Assembly (NCBI GenBank): GCA_964016105.1
Contig: CAXHEX010000023.1
Coordinates: forward strand, 1-64,000
Reading direction: 5' to 3'
Length of the DNA stretch: 64,000 nt
Source of the DNA: Ketobacter sp964016105
Lineage (GTDB): Bacteria > Pseudomonadota > Gammaproteobacteria > Pseudomonadales > Ketobacteraceae
The notes beneath the pieces are model-generated. The model was not told where the DNA came from and did no database searches. It was given only the letters and a program-made list of their open reading frames with translations. Below, in pieces: positions 26,039-34,756 of the stretch. The position numbers were made by a program, and so were the translations under genes. Every line of letters begins with the position of its first letter. The stretch's first letter is position 1.

Positions 26039-26470
26039 ATGAATTGCCCCATTGATGAAACTATGTTGAAAAATTCAGCACCCAGTAAGTTGTGGAAACT
26101 GGATCACCAGGAGCTGGGTTCCGTGGTGTTAAGCGTGCAGAAGGCCGGTGGGTGTGTGGAGGTATCACTGACCAGCCCAGCCTTGTCTATGAGCATCCAA
26201 ATATCAGAATACCATGGACAAGGTTGGCGAGTGATGAGCTGGCAGGCGGATACCCATTCGGGCCAAATAAGCCATGCGCAAGTGGGTTTGAGCTTGTGCC
26301 TGGATTTTGTTTTTCGCCAACGTTCGGGGATGGATACCCTGGTGTTGGAGCGGACATTACGATTCCTGCTGCCCCGGAGCTTAGGCGAGCCCTTTGGATT
26401 GGACAGAAACGCGTTTTATAACTGGTTTGACTCTGCTGCTGGCAGCCATAAGGCGGCGCCGTTAGATTAG
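26039..26470 (+). CDS. Hypothetical protein, probably Fur-regulated, 143 aa
   Basis: I do not recognise this 143-residue soluble protein. It has strands in the first 90 residues, then a helical C-terminal part (about 90-130, LVLERTLRFLLPRSLGEPFG). No signal peptide, membrane helix or metal motif is seen; its three cysteines are scattered. The ATG at 26039 is preceded by AAAGGAGG, a strong ribosome site. Because a Fur box lies just upstream it probably responds to iron. It is followed after 34 bases by the diguanylate cyclase gene, which may share the promoter. Confidence 0.75.
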   Translation: MNCPIDETMLKNSAPSKLWKLDHQELGSVVLSVQKAGGCVEVSLTSPALSMSIQISEYHGQGWRVMSWQADTHSGQISHAQVGLSLCLDFVFRQRSGMDTLVLERTLRFLLPRSLGEPFGLDRNAFYNWFDSAAGSHKAAPLD

Positions 26471-26504
26471 CCAAGTTAGTCTATACTGGAGTGTAACCAT
26501 CTAA

Positions 26505-27518
26505 ATGGATGTGAAGGTAACGACGTACATCATGCCCACTCCAGAAGCCCAAAAAGCGTTTCAGCTCGCTGCCAGTCTGCTTGTTCATAAGAATTATTAC
26601 AGCATGACCCAGGCCTTTATTGAGACCATTCTCAATATGGAAGGGGTGGACGATGTTGTTTTCTATGAGGTTTTTGGTGGTCAGGAAGCTGCCCCCAATG
26701 GTAGTAGTCCGAAAAACCTGTTTATGCGTCGCTTTCCTCTTTACCTCAGTGATCCTGGCGTGGATAACAACACCCAACATTTAATTCCTCTACTGGAGGA
26801 TAGCCTGGTGGGTCGGCAGGTGGATGTTGAGGGGGAGTCACCCTGGTATATCCTGGACGTGGCCGAAGATGTGGAGCCACGGCGAGTCATCATCATTAAG
26901 GGGCAGTTAAGTGGCCTGGTGAGGGATTGGATAGACGGCATTTTCTCTATTTATGCCAATCAGGTGGCGGTGCTGGATGCCAAAGAGCGTGATGTGCTTA
27001 CCCATTTGTTAAACCGTCAATCCTTTTCCATGACTTTAGGCCTGGTAATGGATTTTTACCGCACTGCGGAGTTGCCAGACACCACCAAAGTATCCTGGAT
27101 TGCCATTCTGGATATTGATTATTTCAAGTCCGTAAATGATCGTTTTGGTCATCTCTACGGCGATGAAGTGCTGTTGCACTTTTCTACCTTAATGGAAAAA
27201 ACCTTCCATTATTCTGACTTTCTGTTTCGCTACGGCGGCGAAGAATTCGTGGTGATTCTGAATCGTAAGGACCATGATCAGGTGCGTGAGGTATTGGAAA
27301 AATTCCGTGAAAGTGTGGCTACCTATATATTTCCTTCCGGCCGTTTAACCGTGAGCATTGGCTATAGCCGAGTGGATTTGGAGAAGGCGCCTCACAGAAT
27401 GATGGAAGAAGCGGATAACGCTCTTTATTATGCTAAAGAGCACGGTCGTAATCTTGTGGTGTATCACGGCGATATAAAACAGACCCAAAGTGATGAAGGG
27501 GAAGTTCAGTTGTTCTAG
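26505..27518 (+). CDS. Diguanylate cyclase (GGDEF domain)
   Basis: The 337-residue protein makes cyclic-di-GMP from two GTP molecules. The C-terminal half (about 165-325) is a GGDEF domain with an intact active-site GGEEF (YGGEEFVVIL). The preceding IDYFKSVNDRFGHLYGD contains the metal-binding Asp. An inhibitory RxxD site is not evident. The N-terminal about 150 residues form an unassigned sensory region with a mixed alpha/beta pattern and no membrane helices, so it is cytoplasmic. The start may be 26505 or the ATG at 26532. Confidence 0.93.
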   Translation: MDVKVTTYIMPTPEAQKAFQLAASLLVHKNYYSMTQAFIETILNMEGVDDVVFYEVFGGQEAAPNGSSPKNLFMRRFPLYLSDPGVDNNTQHLIPLLEDSLVGRQVDVEGESPWYILDVAEDVEPRRVIIIKGQLSGLVRDWIDGIFSIYANQVAVLDAKERDVLTHLLNRQSFSMTLGLVMDFYRTAELPDTTKVSWIAILDIDYFKSVNDRFGHLYGDEVLLHFSTLMEKTFHYSDFLFRYGGEEFVVILNRKDHDQVREVLEKFRESVATYIFPSGRLTVSIGYSRVDLEKAPHRMMEEADNALYYAKEHGRNLVVYHGDIKQTQSDEGEVQLF

Positions 27519-27535
27519 CTTAACCAGTTTCATTT

Positions 27536-28681
27536 CTATTGTCTCGACCACTTTTTGGCATTTTTTCTTTCCATTGCGCTGAGCACCACAAATTTTTTGT
27601 TACTTGCCACCAGCTGCACCTGTTTAAAGTAGCGTTTAAGAATATGGTGATAATTCAAATGGCGATTACCCACTACCAGTAATTGGCCTCCGGGGTTCAA
27701 TTTGTCGCTGGCTTGGGAAAACATTCGCAAAGGGGTTTGATTTTCAATTTGACTGCCCTGATGAAAAGGTGGGTTACATAGAATTAAATCTGCTTTTTCA
27801 TCGATTTGGCTTAAGGCGTCTGAAGCAATGAATTTTGCCTTATTGGAGAAGCCATTGGCGTGCCAGCTGCTTTTGGCGCTTGCCAATGCCATATGGGAAT
27901 CATCACAGAATAGGATATGGGCCTGTGGCTGCCTTGATGCAGCAAAGCAACCCAACGCGCCGTTGCCACAGCCTAAATCAATCACAACTTGACCTTCATT
28001 TAGCTTTGGGAAGTGTTGCAATAAAAATCGAGTTCCAATATCCAGTTTCTGCTGGGAGAACACATTGGGGTGGTTATGCAGTTGAATTTGGGTTCCATCC
28101 AATGGATATTTCACCACCGCGGGTGCTTCAGTTTCCAGATTGGTGTCCACGCGGGATAGAACCAACCGGGCCTTTTTTCTCGCCAATGTGGTTTCGGTAT
28201 TGCCAATGTGTTTTTGAAATAAATCCACCATGGATGAACTGAGGTGCTTTACCATGGCTGCGCCGAAGATCACTGTATTGGGGTGACAGCAGTTTCTTAG
28301 CCAATGCAACTGGTACTGCAAAAATGCCAGACTCTTGGGGATTTTAATCAAGATATAGTCATATTGGCCTTTGGGTGGGTTATTGCTGTTAATCCAATTG
28401 CTCTCTCGCCAATTCAGGTGGTTGCGCTGATGATTCCCTTGGCAGGCTAGCTTACTGTTTAAACTGTCATTCCAGCTCACCGGCGAGTACTGGTGGAGGC
28501 TGGTCATAAGCGCGCCATGGGCGTCATTTACCACCATAATTTTTGCGTCTTCCAGATTTTGCTCGCAAAGATGCATTAACACCAGTTCATCGGCAGCGTT
28601 CCAGGCTTGTATGGGTGACTTGGGGTGATAATGCAGGGGTTGTAAGTGATAATTACCAAAGGGGGTGTTAAAGCAATCCAT
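27536..28681 (-). CDS. rlmG: 23S rRNA (guanine-1835 N2) methyltransferase RlmG
   Basis: The 381-residue enzyme has two methyltransferase-like halves, as in RlmG/RsmC: a degenerate N-terminal half (1-185) and an active C-terminal half with the SAM motif VIDLGCGNGALGC and the catalytic NPPF in ILCNPPFHQG. The Asn-Pro-Pro-Phe motif is used by enzymes methylating exocyclic amino groups. It starts 9 bases after phoD and seems to close the leftward hslR-hslO-phoD-rlmG run. Confidence 0.93.
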   Translation of the reverse strand: MDCFNTPFGNYHLQPLHYHPKSPIQAWNAADELVLMHLCEQNLEDAKIMVVNDAHGALMTSLHQYSPVSWNDSLNSKLACQGNHQRNHLNWRESNWINSNNPPKGQYDYILIKIPKSLAFLQYQLHWLRNCCHPNTVIFGAAMVKHLSSSMVDLFQKHIGNTETTLARKKARLVLSRVDTNLETEAPAVVKYPLDGTQIQLHNHPNVFSQQKLDIGTRFLLQHFPKLNEGQVVIDLGCGNGALGCFAASRQPQAHILFCDDSHMALASAKSSWHANGFSNKAKFIASDALSQIDEKADLILCNPPFHQGSQIENQTPLRMFSQASDKLNPGGQLLVVGNRHLNYHHILKRYFKQVQLVASNKKFVVLSAMERKNAKKWSRQ

Positions 28682-28690
28682 GAGTCTCGG

Positions 28691-30019
28691 TTATAGGTTG
28701 AACTTGCGATTCTTTTCAGATTTTTTACGCTTAGTGCGAAAGATCTCCCATTGCACTTCGTCTTTTTCCAGGCGAATGAGCAGGGCATTGGAATGCTCGT
28801 TATAAAACTCTGATTTCAGAATTCGGCTGTGATACTGCGTGTTATTTTTAGTTGTGGCTTTTATGGAACTATGGAAATCATCTAAATTGCTTTTATGTAG
28901 CTGATTGATTGGGCTGGACATCAGTTCGTGTATCATCAGGCTGTGCTCTGCGGTTTGGATTTCCATGGTGGCGTGATAAGAGCTGTGCATATCACCCGTG
29001 AGAAAACAGATTTTTTCCAGTTTGTTGGCGGCGATGAAGTCGATGAGTTGTTCTCGCTGGTGGCTAAATATAGGGTGGCACCACTTATCTTGGTTATTAC
29101 GTACGTGTCCCACAAAGGGTACGCTGGTGACGATAAATTTGGGCGCCTGGGCGTGCTTGCTTAGCCATTTTTTCAGCTCATCCAATTGGGTTTGGCTGAC
29201 AATTTGATTGTCCGTTTCGTCTTTCTGGTGGGCCCAACGCTCGGTTCGTGTATCCATTACAAAAAATTCAGCGCGACCAAAGCTGAACCAGTAGTAGTAG
29301 GACTGTGGGAATGGGTTGGGCTGGCGAATGTGCACGAACTCGCGGTACACCTTCATAGCATCCCGCTTAAAGTCTCCAGCTGTGGAAGCATGTCCAGGTG
29401 GATTAAAGTCGTTGGCGAAGTCGTTGGTAATTTCATGATCATCCAGAATCATATAGTGGGGCAGTTGTGTCAGTAGAGCCCTGGCAGGCCGACAGTCTCC
29501 CCAGGCGTCCAAGTACTTCTGACGGTATCCTTCAAGGCTGGGTGACTTGGCGGGGTTGGGTATGTCGTAATAGATCTGATCACCGCAATGCAACATAAAA
29601 TCGCAGTCATTCTCCATGGCTTTGTCCATCAATTTTTCATAGGCCGTATCCGGAGATGAAAAGATTCCCAGGGAGTGAAGGTTGCAACTGCCTAAAATAA
29701 AAGACACCGGCACGTCGGATTTGGGTTTGGGTGCAGTTTTAAATTTTCCACGACAATGACCGAAATCCATCATCAAGTAGTCGGGGGTGTTTTTGCTGTG
29801 GCTAAATGCCACCTGGCATTGATAAGCGCTTGCGTGGGACAGCTTCTTGAATTCAAGGCAGCCAGTGTAACCATGACGTTGTTCCAGTTGCAGCCACTTG
29901 TGGCCAACGGTTTCGCCCTCTTTGGAGAGGGTAACCTTTGCCCAGTTGCCCGCCTCGGTTCCTCTTACCCAGATGTGAGCGCTTTCGTGGGTCACATGTC
30001 CGATGATCAATCTTGCCAT
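28691..30019 (-). CDS. PhoD-like alkaline phosphatase family protein
   Basis: This 442-residue protein is a PhoD-type metallophosphatase. An N-terminal beta domain is followed by the phosphatase core with CGDQIYYD, the LDDHEITNDF motif (about 196), FVMDTRTER and the late metal-binding HXH (TGDMHSSYH). No signal peptide or Tat motif is seen at the N terminus, unlike secreted PhoD enzymes, so it may act in the cytoplasm; the natural substrate is unknown. GGAGGATCTGTT precedes the ATG, a good ribosome site. Confidence 0.9.
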   Translation of the reverse strand: MARLIIGHVTHESAHIWVRGTEAGNWAKVTLSKEGETVGHKWLQLEQRHGYTGCLEFKKLSHASAYQCQVAFSHSKNTPDYLMMDFGHCRGKFKTAPKPKSDVPVSFILGSCNLHSLGIFSSPDTAYEKLMDKAMENDCDFMLHCGDQIYYDIPNPAKSPSLEGYRQKYLDAWGDCRPARALLTQLPHYMILDDHEITNDFANDFNPPGHASTAGDFKRDAMKVYREFVHIRQPNPFPQSYYYWFSFGRAEFFVMDTRTERWAHQKDETDNQIVSQTQLDELKKWLSKHAQAPKFIVTSVPFVGHVRNNQDKWCHPIFSHQREQLIDFIAANKLEKICFLTGDMHSSYHATMEIQTAEHSLMIHELMSSPINQLHKSNLDDFHSSIKATTKNNTQYHSRILKSEFYNEHSNALLIRLEKDEVQWEIFRTKRKKSEKNRKFNL

Positions 30020-30049
30020 AACAGATCCTCCCTGATTTTGTTTGCACCA

Positions 30050-30940
30050 TTAATGACTTTGGTTTGAATCTGAACCGCCACCTTGGCCGTGAAACAGCAT
30101 GGCAATATCAACCGAGTCAAAGCGGTAAAGGGCGTTACAGTATTGGCAGGTGACTTCCACCTGGCCTCGCTCTTTAAGCAATTGCTCCAGTTCATGTTGG
30201 CCAAATTGCACCAAAGTATCTGCAGTTTTATCCCGCGAACAGGAGCATTCAAAACTCACCTGGGTAGCCGGAAAAAGAGCAACCTCTTCTTCATGAAAGA
30301 GTCGATGCAGCAAGGTTGGGCAATCCAGATTAAGCAGCTCTTCGGCGGTGAGGGTGGCGGCCAGGGCCGTCACCCGCTCCCATTCATTGGCGCGCAATTC
30401 CGGGTCTGTCTGGGTGTCGGTTGAATCTGGAAGCACTTGTAACAGCAAACCACCACAACGGTTGTTGCCATGGAACAGTTGAATTTGGGTTTTCAATTGT
30501 TCTGACATTTGAAAATACAGTTGCAGGCACTCTGAAAGGTTTGCGCCTTCCAGAGGAACCACGCCTTGGTAGCGCTCACCCTTGGCAGGTGTGATGGTGA
30601 TGGCCAGAGTGGATTTTTGCAGCAGCTCGGTGAAACTCATGCCCTGGGTTTGCCCCTGCCAGCGTGCCACGGCACGTAATTGATGGTTATGGGTGCATTC
30701 CACTGTGGCCAGGCTAACCGGGCCTTCTCCGCGGGCCTGTATGATCATGCTGCCTTCAAATTTCAGGGTGGCAATCAGTAGGGTGGCCGCTGCCATCATT
30801 TCCCCCAGCAGGGCTTGAATTTCCATGGGGTAGTCGTGCTTTGCTAATACTTCTTGAAAGCTGTTGTCCAGCAGTGTCCATTGACCCCGAATACCACTGT
30901 GATTAATCACAAAGCGCTGACTGATATCGCTGTGTTCCAT
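30050..30940 (-). CDS. hslO: Redox-regulated chaperone Hsp33
   Basis: This 296-residue cytoplasmic holdase is activated by oxidative stress. The C-terminal zinc site has the pattern CxC then about 30 residues later CxxC (ECSCSRD and CQYCNAL), as in Hsp33. Oxidation of these cysteines releases zinc and exposes the client-binding face. It begins one base after hslR ends, so the pair is a single transcript in the common gammaproteobacterial arrangement. Confidence 0.97.
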   Translation of the reverse strand: MEHSDISQRFVINHSGIRGQWTLLDNSFQEVLAKHDYPMEIQALLGEMMAAATLLIATLKFEGSMIIQARGEGPVSLATVECTHNHQLRAVARWQGQTQGMSFTELLQKSTLAITITPAKGERYQGVVPLEGANLSECLQLYFQMSEQLKTQIQLFHGNNRCGGLLLQVLPDSTDTQTDPELRANEWERVTALAATLTAEELLNLDCPTLLHRLFHEEEVALFPATQVSFECSCSRDKTADTLVQFGQHELEQLLKERGQVEVTCQYCNALYRFDSVDIAMLFHGQGGGSDSNQSH

Positions 30941-30941
30941 A

Positions 30942-31349
30942 TTACTCGCTCTGTTGTTGGCGAAAATTAATAAGTTGACGTCGTTCTTTTTTGTTAGGCC
31001 GATTTGCAGAACCGGGCATGGCTGCGCCCATGGATTTGCGTTGTGCGGCCTGCATCATGCGCTTCTCCACACTCTCTGCGGTTTCTTCATAAAGCTGCGC
31101 TGCGGTGGCGGCATTGCTACGTTTGTCGCTCAAGGCTTTTACCAGAATGGTTTTTTCATCAAACCCCTGACGCAGACGTATGCTGGCGCCCACTGCCACT
31201 TCGCGGCTGGCCTTAACCCGGTGGCCTTCGTAGTGCACCTTGCCCCCTTCAATCATATCCTTGGCGATAGAGCGGGTTTTATAGAAGCGAGCGGCCCACA
31301 GCCACTTGTCTAAACGAACTTTGTCATCACTGGAGGATTTCTGGCCCAT
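30942..31349 (-). CDS. hslR: Ribosome-associated heat shock protein Hsp15
   Basis: The 135-residue protein carries an S4 RNA-binding domain (about 10-70, VRLDKWLWAARFYKTRSIA and GKVHYEGHRVK) followed by a charged helical tail. Hsp15 binds stalled 50S subunits carrying a nascent chain to recycle them. It is followed immediately by hslO and starts divergent from the lipase foldase gene. Confidence 0.95.
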   Translation of the reverse strand: MGQKSSSDDKVRLDKWLWAARFYKTRSIAKDMIEGGKVHYEGHRVKASREVAVGASIRLRQGFDEKTILVKALSDKRSNAATAAQLYEETAESVEKRMMQAAQRKSMGAAMPGSANRPNKKERRQLINFRQQQSE

Positions 31350-31416
31350 TACACATTGAGTCCTGGTTTAAAGTAGGCATTATAAAGCCATTTAATCTTG
31401 GTAGGGAGATTATCCA

Positions 31417-32460
31417 TTGGCAAAGCAACGAAACACCCGGGCAATCTTGGCTGGTTTGGTCAGCACGTCTGCATTGGGTTTGTTTGCCTATCTACTTATA
31501 CCTGGGGAGGATAAGGAAGTTCCTTCTGTTCAGGCGTCTGCCTTGGCCTCTGTGGGTATGGCATCAGTAGATCTTACGCCCATGCCGGTTAATACCGTTT
31601 CCTCAAATGCCACTATAGCGATCGCACAGAACCCCGCGGCCCAGGAAACCCGTTCTCTGCAGGGGACCCATGTGGATGGTTCCATAATGTGGGACCAACA
31701 GGGCCAACTGCAGCCAGACCTGGCTCTGCGCCAGGTGTTCGACTATTTTCTGGCTCTAGTGGGAGAGGAGACAGAGCAACAGATTCGCCAGCGCCTGCGA
31801 GCCCACGTGGAGCAGCTTGCCCGTGCTTCTGACTTGGGTATGGATGCGGTAGAGCAGGTCATGGCGGTCTATGAAGACTATCTCAGCTATAAGATGGCGC
31901 TGGACCAGGTGGAAGGCCATGACGGCAGTATTGCCGGTGCCAGCGCTGCGGTGCGGCGACAATGGGAGGTTGCCCAGGCTCAGTTGGGCCCGGAACTGGC
32001 GGACGCTTTCTTCGCTGAAGATCGTGCCTTTAATCAAGTGGCACTGGAATACCTGTCTCTGGTGCGGCAAGGGGAGTCCGACCCCGAGGGTTTGCAGCAG
32101 GCCATGGCGTCTTTATTGTTGGAGCAGCCTGAGTCATTGGCAACGGAGATCCTGGCTTCATCTGCGCCAGCCCTGGTGCAGTCCAAAGTGGAGCAGCTAC
32201 AACAAGCCGGTGCCACGGAGCTGGAAATTTGGCAGTTGCGACAGCAGGTTCTGGGGGAAGAGGCCGCCAACCGGCTGGCGGAATTGGATCGTAAGCATCA
32301 ACACTGGGATGCCCGCTATCAACAGTATGTAACTCAGAAACAGCAGATCGAAGCTGCGAAGATGTCGCCCCAGGATCAGCGCTCAGCCATAGAGCAGCTG
32401 AGGCTGAGCCTGTTTGATCCTAGGGAAGCCCGCCGAGTGGAAGCGCTAGAGGCGAACTAG
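31417..32460 (+). CDS. lifO: Lipase-specific foldase LifO
   Basis: This 347-residue steric chaperone is anchored by one N-terminal helix (about 9-27). A linker (about 30-80) precedes the helical foldase domain in the periplasm. The sequence SLQGTHVDGSIMWDQQGQL (about 79-97) is the RxxFDY-region equivalent. The long alpha-helical body fits LifO, whose job is to fold family I lipases before export. TTG at 31417 is preceded by TAGGGAG. The partner lipase gene lies directly downstream but in opposite orientation, so the two do not share a transcript as in Pseudomonas or Burkholderia. Confidence 0.9.
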   Translation: MAKQRNTRAILAGLVSTSALGLFAYLLIPGEDKEVPSVQASALASVGMASVDLTPMPVNTVSSNATIAIAQNPAAQETRSLQGTHVDGSIMWDQQGQLQPDLALRQVFDYFLALVGEETEQQIRQRLRAHVEQLARASDLGMDAVEQVMAVYEDYLSYKMALDQVEGHDGSIAGASAAVRRQWEVAQAQLGPELADAFFAEDRAFNQVALEYLSLVRQGESDPEGLQQAMASLLLEQPESLATEILASSAPALVQSKVEQLQQAGATELEIWQLRQQVLGEEAANRLAELDRKHQHWDARYQQYVTQKQQIEAAKMSPQDQRSAIEQLRLSLFDPREARRVEALEAN

Positions 32461-32477
32461 GGGGTAGGAAACTCGTA

Positions 32478-33407
32478 CTACAAACCCAACAGTTTCAGGC
32501 GATTGGCGTGCTGACGATAGACCACTGCGGGATCGGTTCCCCAAAAGCCGTGGAGGCCCAGCACCTGATCCACCAGGTCCAGATGGTTCATTCGATAGTT
32601 ATCTCGAATCACCTTACCAAAATGAGTGGAGCAGGCCGGTACGAGACCGTCGTTGGGTTCATCCATCAAGCGGGCGCTCAAGGTCATTCCCAGGTCCAGT
32701 GGGTCTGCCAGGTTGGTCACTTGTTTGGTGCCGCCCCAAGAGAAATAGTAGGTACCGTTAGCGTCCACCGCTTCTCCTTCACCGCAGTATTCGGTGGGCA
32801 TGCCCGCCGGGAAATCCTGATTGAATTGCAGGGCTTTCTCTGTGCTGAGCGCCACCATTTCTTCGTAGTAACTTTGGGGTAAAGGATTACCGGACAGCAC
32901 GTTGATCATTCTGGCCCACGACATCAGGGTGCTGTTGTAGAGCCAGCCCTTCAAGGTTTTATCATTTAAATCTTGCAGGCTGAGGTCGGCCACTGGAGTG
33001 CCCCAGTTAACACCGCCCACACTGGTTATGGATGCCACGTATTCCGGGTAAAACGCCGCCGCGTAGCGCGCCGTGGGGCTACCGTGGCTGTGGCCGATCA
33101 AATTCAGTTTTTCGGCGCCACTGCTGGCCAGAATGACTTCCAGTTGTTTAATCAGTTGTTCACCCCGCAGCTCTGTGGAGTTTAAGGCCGAAACCTGTAC
33201 CACATAAACTTCAGCGCCACCTTTACGCAACTGGTGAGGAATACTGTACCAGCCGCTGATACCCAGAAGATCGTCATAAAATGCCATGCCATGGACCAAT
33301 ACAATGGGGTATTTGGTTTTGGTGTAGCCATCATTAGAGGCCCACACGGTGGCGGCGGAAACAATAAGGCTGCAGGCGAGCAGTGCTCTAATTAATTTAG
33401 GGGTCAT
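32478..33407 (-). CDS. Secreted triacylglycerol lipase, family I
   Basis: The 309-residue lipase has a signal peptide (about 1-23) and an alpha/beta-hydrolase fold. The oxyanion stretch VLVHGMAFYDDLLGI, the nucleophile motif LIGHSHGSPTARYAA (about 105) and the late DEPNDGLVP and MNHLDLVDQ segments with catalytic Asp and His resemble Pseudomonas-type lipases. Two cysteines (C near 209 and near 258) may form the disulfide of that family. It would be exported and then folded with LifO and secreted by a type II system that is not in this window. The gene faces lifO with a gap of 17 bases. Confidence 0.92.
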   Translation of the reverse strand: MTPKLIRALLACSLIVSAATVWASNDGYTKTKYPIVLVHGMAFYDDLLGISGWYSIPHQLRKGGAEVYVVQVSALNSTELRGEQLIKQLEVILASSGAEKLNLIGHSHGSPTARYAAAFYPEYVASITSVGGVNWGTPVADLSLQDLNDKTLKGWLYNSTLMSWARMINVLSGNPLPQSYYEEMVALSTEKALQFNQDFPAGMPTEYCGEGEAVDANGTYYFSWGGTKQVTNLADPLDLGMTLSARLMDEPNDGLVPACSTHFGKVIRDNYRMNHLDLVDQVLGLHGFWGTDPAVVYRQHANRLKLLGL

Positions 33408-33498
33408 GTCTATGCGCTCATTATGATTATTATGTTTTGCCTAAATCATACGGTTTATTTATGAGACATAAAAGCAAAAAGTCGCATTTCTGTTGTGT

Positions 33499-34173
33499 TT
33501 ATTGTTGGCCAGGGGGATAAATATCACTGAAGCAATCCAGGGCGATAAACTCCTCGGTATTCACCGGCGATTGCTTGCTGTCCGGTTGTAAAACGCCCAA
33601 TGTGTGTGCAATTCCTGCATTTTTGGCGGATCTCAACACAGCCAGACTGTCGTCCACCAGCAGGGTGCGAGGCTCCTCATAGTGGATCACTTGCTTCAGG
33701 CGGCTCCAGAATTCCGGCGCTTCTTTGGGCATGCCAAAGTCATGGGAGCTGAAAATAGCGTCAAAGTGGGGTTCCATGGGGATCTGTTGCAGTTTCAGGT
33801 CAAGGCTATCCCGGTGGGCATTAGTGACCAATATGGCCCTTCTGCCAGATGCTTTTACCTTTTCCAGAAAAGTGATGGCATTGGGGCGCAGACCGATCAG
33901 ATGCTTGACGTCTTGTTTCAGGCCGGCAATGTCCAGACCGGTTTGTTGGCTCCAAAAATCCAGGCAATACCAATTTAATGTGCCGCGGTGCTCACTGAAT
34001 TGGGCAAAGAGTTGGGTTTTGGCCTCATCAACGCTAATATGCTCAGCCTCCGCGTAGCGAAGTGGCAGGTATTCAAGCCAGAAATGGTTGTCGAAGTACA
34101 AGTCCAGCAAAGTGCCGTCCATGTCCAATAAAACGGTATCAATGTGATCCCAGCGAATCATGGGTGTGTGCAC
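33499..34173 (-). CDS. yrfG: GMP/IMP nucleotidase YrfG (HAD family)
   Basis: The 224-residue HAD hydrolase has motif I DMDGTLLD (about 16-23), Thr/Ser motif II LVTNAHR, lysine in GMPKEAPEF and the acidic motif LVDDSLAVL. YrfG removes phosphate from purine mononucleotides. Its gene is divergent from nudE, with cysQ beyond, the usual arrangement in gammaproteobacteria. Confidence 0.9.
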   Translation of the reverse strand: MHTPMIRWDHIDTVLLDMDGTLLDLYFDNHFWLEYLPLRYAEAEHISVDEAKTQLFAQFSEHRGTLNWYCLDFWSQQTGLDIAGLKQDVKHLIGLRPNAITFLEKVKASGRRAILVTNAHRDSLDLKLQQIPMEPHFDAIFSSHDFGMPKEAPEFWSRLKQVIHYEEPRTLLVDDSLAVLRSAKNAGIAHTLGVLQPDSKQSPVNTEEFIALDCFSDIYPPGQQ

Positions 34174-34200
34174 TATCCTTTAATCAGTTGAGTGAAGAGT

Positions 34201-34755
34201 ATGCCCGAAAAGCCTACCATACTGAGTCATGAATTGGTGGCCAAGAGCCGTTTGTTTGGTATTGAACGGATGGAACTGCGTTTTTCCAACGGGGAAGAAC
34301 GCAGTTACGAGCGCCTTCGAACCCCCAGTATCCCCGCCGTGTTGGTTGTGGCTTTGAAGGCCAATGGTAACGTCTTGCTGATTCGGGAATATTGCGGTGG
34401 CGTCCATGATTACCAAATTTCTTTGCCTAAAGGCGCCATGGACCATCCCCATGAGCACCTTTTTGATGCCGCCAATCGGGAACTTATGGAAGAAACCGGC
34501 CACGGGGCCAAGCAATTTAAAGAGCTTAAAGCGCTTTCCTTATCCCCCGGGTACATGGGCCACATGATTCATGTGGTATTGGCCGAAGAATTGTATGAAA
34601 AACGATTGCCCGGTGATGAGCCGGAGCCCATCGAAGTGATTGAGCACCCATTGGAAGATATGGATGCCCTGGTGGCGATGGACGATTTTACCGAGGCCCG
34701 CTCTTTGGCGGCCTTATACATGACACGCGATCTGGTACGAGCGAGGAATAAATAA
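34201..34755 (+). CDS. nudE: ADP compounds hydrolase NudE
   Basis: This 184-residue Nudix enzyme hydrolyses ADP-ribose, Ap3A and similar compounds. The Nudix box runs from GAMDHPHEHLFDAANRE to LMEETG with all required residues. The ATG at 34201 fits the family N terminus better than a GTG nine bases earlier. It ends one base before cysQ and the two are co-transcribed. Confidence 0.93.
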   Translation: MPEKPTILSHELVAKSRLFGIERMELRFSNGEERSYERLRTPSIPAVLVVALKANGNVLLIREYCGGVHDYQISLPKGAMDHPHEHLFDAANRELMEETGHGAKQFKELKALSLSPGYMGHMIHVVLAEELYEKRLPGDEPEPIEVIEHPLEDMDALVAMDDFTEARSLAALYMTRDLVRARNK

Positions 34756-34756
34756 C

